A stretch of 8,679 nucleotides of DNA, taken from assembly GCA_031290295.1 (NCBI GenBank), contig JAITNT010000071.1, positions 1 to 8,679 on the forward strand. Reading direction: 5' to 3'. A program made the position numbers and the translations under genes. This DNA is from Clostridiales bacterium (GTDB lineage Bacteria; Bacillota; Clostridia; Christensenellales; DUVY01). Positions 6,215-8,679 of this stretch are shown piece after piece (positions within the stretch are counted from its first letter, which is position 1; each line of letters starts with the position of its first letter). Below the pieces are notes generated by a model, which searched no databases, was not told the DNA's origin, and saw only the letters and a list, made by a program, of their open reading frames with translations.

Positions 6215-6250
6215 GCGGCGAAGAGATGTTTCGACTACGCTCAACATGAC
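6215..6250 (+). repeat. palindromic CTC-N5-GAC unit (ATGTT/AACAT stem)
   Basis: GCGGCGAAGAG followed by a small unit in which ATGTT (6226-6230) pairs with AACAT (6243-6247), flanked by CTC and GAC. Same plan as the other units but with different, still complementary, arms. Confidence 0.8.
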
Positions 6251-6276
6251 ATTGATAGGGTTGATTGTATTAGTAA

Positions 6277-6311
6277 GCGGCGAAGAGATTCTTCGACAAG
6301 CTCAGAATGAC
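6277..6311 (+). repeat. palindromic CTC-N5-GAC unit (ATTCT/AGAAT stem)
   Basis: GCGGCGAAGAG followed by a unit with TTCGACAAGCTC inside; ATTCT (6288-6292) pairs with AGAAT (6304-6308), then GAC. It sits 62 bases after the previous unit of the same subtype. Confidence 0.8.
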
Positions 6312-6389
6312 ATGGATATTGTTTGTATTGTGCACGGTTTGCAATGTTATATACGGGCGACCGAGGAGCGGGAGCTGATAACCGAGGGG

Positions 6390-6411
6390 TTCACAACAAC
6401 TTTAGTGTGAA
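6390..6411 (-). terminator. weak inverted repeat just after the membrane gene stop
   Basis: TTCACA (6390-6395) and TGTGAA (6406-6411) form a 6-bp stem with a 10-base loop starting six bases past the - strand stop. The position suits a terminator, but there is no U-tract on the - strand and the stem is AT-rich, so it may instead be a protein site or chance. Confidence 0.2.
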
Positions 6412-6417
6412 CGCGCC

Positions 6418-6717
6418 CTAATGCCTATGCCTGCCCTTTGGTCCGGTGACTACTTCCTTTACCGTTCGCTTGCCGTTGGCGAGGTGGATTCCCGCACCCA
6501 ACGCGTACAGGGCGCAGACGACGCAGGAAGCGATTCCCCAAACCGTCGTGAATATGGCGGTCAGCGGCAGCATTACGGCGGTAAGACCGACGGATTCGAT
6601 AAAGAAAACGGAGAGTCTTAAATCGAACCTCGGGCTCATCAGCGCGAATTGCAAAAACGTTATTAGTATGAGCGCGCCCAAAAAGTAAGGATTCGCGCCC
6701 TTGTAGAATATTTCCAT
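6418..6717 (-). CDS. small hypothetical membrane protein, three predicted TM helices
   Basis: A 99-residue protein that I do not recognise. Hydrophobic segments at about residues 11-27 (starting YFLGALILITF), 37-57 (from VFFIESVGLTAVML) and 59-80 (from VWGIASCVVCALYALGAG) suggest three membrane helices, with a short basic cytoplasmic tail ending GPKGRHRH. Positively charged residues between the first two helices (R30, R34) and in the tail help topology. It is the only - strand gene, sits between two repeat islands, and has no partner gene. The ATG at 6717-6715 lacks a Shine-Dalgarno but lies six bases after an extended -10 box, so I think it is real and leaderless. The codon choice and sensible membrane-protein composition argue against chance. 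Function unknown; it might be gained cargo or an isolated housekeeping membrane protein. Confidence 0.7.
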   Translation of the reverse strand: MEIFYKGANPYFLGALILITFLQFALMSPRFDLRLSVFFIESVGLTAVMLPLTAIFTTVWGIASCVVCALYALGAGIHLANGKRTVKEVVTGPKGRHRH

Positions 6718-6723
6718 GGGGGT

Positions 6724-6732
6724 ATTATAACA
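6724..6732 (-). promoter_or_regulatory. extended -10 promoter for a probably leaderless mRNA
   Basis: On the - strand, TGT directly precedes a perfect TATAAT (6729-6724), giving an extended -10. Only six bases (ACCCCC) separate it from the ATG, so transcription should begin at or next to the start codon. No good -35 is seen at 16-18 bases, which is tolerated with an extended -10. Confidence 0.7.
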
Positions 6733-6743
6733 CAGGCGGGGCG

Positions 6744-6855
6744 GAATGGGGTAGCGGAAAGAGGGAAGAGGGAAGAAGAGGGCAAGAGAATGATTGGTAG
6801 GCGGCGAAGAGGGGAAGCGGGGAAGCGGGGAAGCGGGGAAGCGGATAGAGTTAAA
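6744..6855 (+). repeat. purine-rich leader module, island 3 copy, expanded
   Basis: A diverged version of the leader modules at 1772-1840 and 5913-5987: GAGGGCAAGAGAATG, GCGGCGAAGAG and GGATAGAGTTAAACTGG are in the same order. The GA-rich part has grown through repeated GGGAAGA and GGGGAAGC units, making almost the whole + strand purine. Confidence 0.65.
6811..6842 (+). repeat. tandem repeat (GGGGAAGC) x 4
   Basis: Four perfect head-to-tail copies of the 8-mer GGGGAAGC within the purine-rich leader module. Such a tract is prone to slipped-strand length change. Confidence 0.95.
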
Positions 6856-6893
6856 CTGGATTCCTACGGCGCGCTAGCGCGCCTCTGAATGAC
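6856..6893 (+). repeat. palindromic unit with perfect 16-bp GC palindrome (ATTC/GAAT stem)
   Basis: CTGGATTCCTAC, then GGCGCGCTAGCGCGCC (6868-6883, perfectly self-complementary), then CTCTGAATGAC. The arms ATTC (6860-6863) and GAAT (6887-6890) also pair. It shares its left part with the unit at 2009-2044. Confidence 0.85.
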
Positions 6894-6957
6894 ATGGCTG
6901 CTTTTAACCGTACTAAACGAGTACGCAGTAATAACCCGGATAGGCTATGCCGTTGGA
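6894..6957 (+). repeat. conserved middle module, island 3 copy
   Basis: A direct repeat of 6069-6134 lying 823-824 bases downstream. The hairpin CGTACT-AAACG-AGTACG (6909-6925) is perfect in this copy. Confidence 0.8.
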
Positions 6958-6958
6958 A

Positions 6959-7028
6959 GTCCGACTGAATGCGGATAAGCAAGGCGTTAGCCGCAGGCGC
7001 AGCGCAGCGCGCATTCACGTTTGGTCGG
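6959..7028 (+). repeat. large imperfect palindrome, copy 2
   Basis: Runs from GTCCGACTGAATGCG to GCGCATTCACGTTTGGTCGG. The arms CCGAC/GTCGG and TGAATGCG/CGCATTCA pair, with an extra CGTTTG on the right. The A/T change at the tips relative to copy 1 (CCGCCC versus CCGAC) is matched on the other arm. Confidence 0.8.
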
Positions 7029-7033
7029 CAAAA

Positions 7034-7102
7034 GTCCGACTGAATGCGAAGAAGCGAGACGGCGCCGCAGGCGCAGCGCAGCGAGCATTCGCGTTTGGGC
7101 GG
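7034..7102 (+). repeat. large imperfect palindrome, copy 3
   Basis: Runs from GTCCGACTGAATGCG, through GAAGAAGCGAGACG and GCAGGCGCAGCGCAGCGAG, to GCATTCGCGTTTGGGCGG. It is a hybrid: the left end is like copy 2, the right end like copy 1. It begins five bases after copy 2. Confidence 0.8.
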
Positions 7103-7109
7103 TTCATTA

Positions 7110-7132
7110 GCGCGCATTCACGCTTGGTCGGC
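7110..7132 (+). repeat. half copy (right arm only) of the large palindrome
   Basis: GCGCGCATTCACGCTTGGTCGGC matches only the right end of copy 2, following GGTTCATTA. A truncated remnant. Confidence 0.7.
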
Positions 7133-7168
7133 TTATGAGCGGCTTATTAAATTTTTACGCAATATTCA

Positions 7169-7198
7169 TTGAAAAATTAGGGGGTTGTGTGGTATACT
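7169..7198 (+). promoter_or_regulatory. promoter of the membrane protein-ACT-UPF0210 operon
   Basis: TTGAAA (7169-7174) and TATACT (7193-7198) are spaced by 18 bases, and TGG directly before the -10 makes it an extended -10. The predicted leader is about 30 bases and contains AAAGGA (7219-7224) nine bases before the ATG at 7234. Confidence 0.8.
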
Positions 7199-7233
7199 GT
7201 TAAGAAGTGTAAAATTATAAAGGAATCGGGCGC

Positions 7234-7749
7234 ATGACTTATATTTATAATGAGAATAATTATCGGGCGGCTAAGGCTAAGCGGGACAAGCTGTTAATAG
7301 TTTATTTTTCGGTTGCGGCGGCGGCGGTCGGGCTGAACGTGTTCTTCTTTATTATGCGGAACACCTTCCCGCGCGGGCTTATGGAATTTCTTAACATCGT
7401 TACCTGCGTACTGTTCGGGGCGTGGTCGCTGTTTTTCTTCGCTATGCAGTTTTCGCCGATAAGGCATTATTACAAGCTTCTGAAAAATTACATCAACGGC
7501 GTGTCCGAATCGTATTCCGGTAATTTTTTGAGGTTCGAGGACGAGCCGCACACAAAGGACGGGGTTATATTTTATTCGCTTATTTGCGAGGAAAAGGTAG
7601 TCAAACGGCAGGATTTGCCGGAACGCCGTATTCTTATCGAGATGGGACTGCCTAAGCCGCAGTTCGAGGCGGGACAGCGTATCAAATATATAACGCACGC
7701 GGGCGTGCTGGTCGCGTATGAAACCGCGCGTACAAAGGAGAGCATTTAG
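7234..7749 (+). CDS. hypothetical protein with two TM helices and a cytoplasmic C-terminal domain
   Basis: A 171-residue protein that I do not recognise. Two hydrophobic helices at about 20-41 (LLIVYFSVAAAAVGLNVFFF) and 53-73 (LNIVTCVLFGAWSLFFFAMQ) form a hairpin with basic residues before the first (K14, K16, R17, K19) and R77/H78 after the second, so both ends should be cytoplasmic. Residues 79-171 are soluble and look beta-rich, with FLRFEDEP, VIFYSLICEE, RRILIEMGLPKP and QRIKYITHAGVLVAYE. The latter half resembles a small beta-barrel, but I cannot assign a family. It has a good promoter and Shine-Dalgarno, and its stop is one base from the TTG start of the ACT gene, so the three downstream genes are probably one operon. 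No signal peptidase site or catalytic motif is evident. Confidence 0.85.
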   Translation: MTYIYNENNYRAAKAKRDKLLIVYFSVAAAAVGLNVFFFIMRNTFPRGLMEFLNIVTCVLFGAWSLFFFAMQFSPIRHYYKLLKNYINGVSESYSGNFLRFEDEPHTKDGVIFYSLICEEKVVKRQDLPERRILIEMGLPKPQFEAGQRIKYITHAGVLVAYETARTKESI

Positions 7750-7750
7750 A

Positions 7751-8020
7751 TTGAAAGCTATAGTTACCGTAATAGGTAAGGACAAAAGGGGCATAATCGC
7801 TAAGGTGAGCAACGCGCTGTACGAGGTTGACGCTAACATCGAGGACATAAGCCAGACGGTGCTGCAGGAGTATTTCGTTATGATTATGCTTGCGGATATT
7901 TCGCAGTGCAAGCTGAAAATAGGCGAGCTTTCCGTTATGACGGACAGGCTTGCCGGGCAGATAGGCGTGAGCATAAAAATTCAGCATGAGGATATATTTA
8001 ATTCCATGCACAAAATTTAG
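7751..8020 (+). CDS. ACT-domain protein, UPF0237 family
   Basis: An 89-residue single ACT domain. I place the start at TTG 7751 because AAAGGAG (7734-7740) lies ten bases upstream and the product then begins MKAIVTVIGKDKRGIIAKVS, the normal N-terminus of this family; an in-frame ATG at 7718 would overlap the previous gene and add an unrelated arginine-rich leader. ACT domains bind small ligands, often amino acids, and dimerise. The GKDKRGIIA turn is the usual ligand-loop position. The rest (ANIEDISQTVLQEYFVMIML) is highly typical. In many Firmicutes and some archaea this gene directly precedes the UPF0210/DUF711 gene, as it does here with 24 bases between; S. pneumoniae has the same pair. Cytoplasmic. 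The ligand and role are unknown; a regulatory partner of the downstream protein is an inference from conserved pairing. Confidence 0.93.
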   Translation: MKAIVTVIGKDKRGIIAKVSNALYEVDANIEDISQTVLQEYFVMIMLADISQCKLKIGELSVMTDRLAGQIGVSIKIQHEDIFNSMHKI

Positions 8021-8044
8021 CCGTATACCGGACGGGGACGACCT

Positions 8045-8679
8045 ATGATAAGCAAGAGCGATATTTTAGAAACGATACAGATGATAGACGGTCAAAATCT
8101 CGACGTGCGCACGATAACCTGCGCCATAAATCTCTGCGACTGCATTTCGGACGACGTAAAGCGCACCTGCGATAAGGTGTACCAAAAAATCACCTCCCGC
8201 GCCGAAAGGCTCGTCGAGGTAGGAAAGGAGCTTGCCGCCGAATACGGCATACCGATAGTCAATAAGCGCGTGTCCGTAACCCCTATAGCTAATATCGGCG
8301 CGTCCTGCAGGGGCTATATTCAGCTCGCCCGCACGCTCGACCGCGCGGCTAAGACCTTGGGTATAGATTTTATCGGAGGGTATTCCGCCCTTGTGCATAA
8401 GAGCATGACCGAGTTCGAGGCGGAGTTTTTGGATACCCTGCCCGAGGCGCTTACCGTTACCGACAAGGTTTGCGCTTCCGTCAACGTCGCTTCGAGTAAG
8501 GCCGGCATAAATATGGATGCGGTGCGGCGGCTCGGCGAGATTATTTTGAAAACGGCGTATAACACGCGCGGCGCGGACGGCATAGGCTGCGCTAAGCTCG
8601 TGGTTTTCTGCAACTCGGTAGAGGATAATCCCTTTATGGCGGGGGCGTATTCGGGCTTCGGCGAGGGCGACGCGGTTAT
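8045..8679 (+). CDS. UPF0210 / DUF711 family (PFL family) protein, 3' partial
   Basis: ATG 8045 opens a frame with no stop before the window end; 211 codons are visible of a protein usually about 450 residues long. It reads closely to the UPF0210 family: ETIQMIDGQNLDVRTIT at the N-terminus, YGIPIVNKRVSVTPIANI, a LDRAAKTLGIDFIGGYSALV segment, VCASVNVASSKAGINMDAV, and DGIGCAKLVVF followed by NSVEDNPFMAGAYSGFGEGD. The many conserved Cys, Asn and Gly residues suggest an enzyme; the family has distant ties to glycyl-radical/PFL folds in annotation, but no reaction is established as far as I know. The Shine-Dalgarno is weak (GACGGGGA at 8031-8038), so coupling to the ACT gene 24 bases upstream is plausible. 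It was recognised by the conserved ACT-UPF0210 order as well as by sequence. Confidence 0.93.
   Translation, partial: MISKSDILETIQMIDGQNLDVRTITCAINLCDCISDDVKRTCDKVYQKITSRAERLVEVGKELAAEYGIPIVNKRVSVTPIANIGASCRGYIQLARTLDRAAKTLGIDFIGGYSALVHKSMTEFEAEFLDTLPEALTVTDKVCASVNVASSKAGINMDAVRRLGEIILKTAYNTRGADGIGCAKLVVFCNSVEDNPFMAGAYSGFGEGDAV

Larger units (their letters stand above)
5882..6417. other. gene-free repeat island 2
   Basis: About 535 bases between comF and the - strand membrane gene. In order it holds a purine-rich leader module (5913-5987), two tandem palindromic units (5988-6023, 6033-6068), the conserved middle module (6069-6134), a large imperfect palindrome (6135-6211), and two more palindromic units each preceded by GCGGCGAAGAG (6215-6250, 6277-6311). 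The stretch 6312-6417 has no repeat that I recognise, except a weak inverted repeat next to the stop of the - strand gene. Open frames here translate the repeats only. Confidence 0.75.
6731..7140. other. gene-free repeat island 3
   Basis: About 410 bases between the divergent promoters of the - strand membrane gene and the next + strand operon. It contains a purine-rich region with an 8-bp tandem repeat (6744-6855), a palindromic unit (6856-6893), the conserved middle module (6894-6957), two large imperfect palindromes (6959-7028, 7034-7102) and a half copy (7110-7132). The open frames across it on both strands are repeat translations. Confidence 0.75.

Noticed and set aside
6019..6249. + strand ORFs in islands 2 and 3 (6019-6249, 6421-6621, 6446-6688, 6947-7138) and the - strand ORF at 6851-7117
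   Set aside because: They translate repeat modules or run antisense to the small membrane gene, and none has a convincing Shine-Dalgarno or family resemblance.
5988..6311. Possible CRISPR array in the repeat islands
   Set aside because: Units differ in sequence, spacing is irregular (45, about 180 and 62 bases), spacers are themselves repeats, and no cas gene is present.
5882..7140. Insertion sequence around the small membrane gene
   Set aside because: No transposase or fragment of one, no terminal inverted repeats bounding the segment; the flanking repeats are direct and non-coding.
7718..7750. Upstream ATG start for the ACT-domain protein
   Set aside because: The 11 added residues (arginine-rich) are not part of the ACT domain; TTG 7751 with AAAGGAG at 7734-7740 fits the family start.

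Overview
The window looks like a chromosomal segment of a moderately GC-rich member of the Firmicutes (Clostridia), probably an uncultured gut-type lineage. Supports are Gram-positive style ribosome binding sites (GGAGG, AAAGGAG), a class II GalT of the type common in Firmicutes, a ComF protein, and the ACT-domain/UPF0210 gene pair that I know from Firmicutes such as Streptococcus pneumoniae. Taxonomy is inferred from gene content only. There is no rRNA, tRNA, CRISPR array or transposase.

Layout: (1) 1-1724 is a tight + strand cluster: a PlsC-type acyltransferase cut by the window start, a small LRAT-domain (NlpC/P60 superfamily) protein, and an Sfp-type phosphopantetheinyl transferase. (2) 1725-2160 is a gene-free repeat island. 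(3) 2162-5881 is a second + strand operon with a clear promoter (TTGACA-18-TAGAAT): a class 3 aldehyde dehydrogenase, class II galT and a comF-like phosphoribosyltransferase. The promoter shows that the aldehyde dehydrogenase starts at 2271, and it exposes an 18-codon upstream ORF made by duplication of the RBS/start region. (4) 5882-6417 is a second repeat island. (5) 6418-6717 is a small membrane protein on the - strand with an extended -10 box so close to its ATG that the mRNA is probably leaderless. (6) 6731-7140 is a third repeat island. (7) 7169-8679 is a + strand operon with its own promoter: an unrecognised two-TM protein, an ACT-domain protein (TTG start) and a UPF0210/DUF711 protein cut by the window end.

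Functionally, the first cluster suggests lipid or acyl chemistry (glycerophospholipid acyltransfer, LRAT-type acyl thioester chemistry, carrier-protein activation), and the aldehyde dehydrogenase may act on long-chain aldehydes. GalT is a Leloir-pathway enzyme without galK or galE here. The ACT/UPF0210 pair is a conserved module of unknown role.

The most unusual content is in the three intergenic islands. They are mosaics of the same modules: a purine-rich leader with a GCGGCGAAGAG tag; short palindromic units ending in CTC-N5-GAC whose stem arms co-vary between copies (ATTGC/GCAAT, ATTCT/AGAAT, ATGTT/AACAT, ATTC/GAAT); a conserved module of about 65 bp; and a larger imperfect palindrome of about 70-77 bp with GAATGCG/CGCATTC ends. 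No protein is encoded by them; several open frames through them are translation artefacts.
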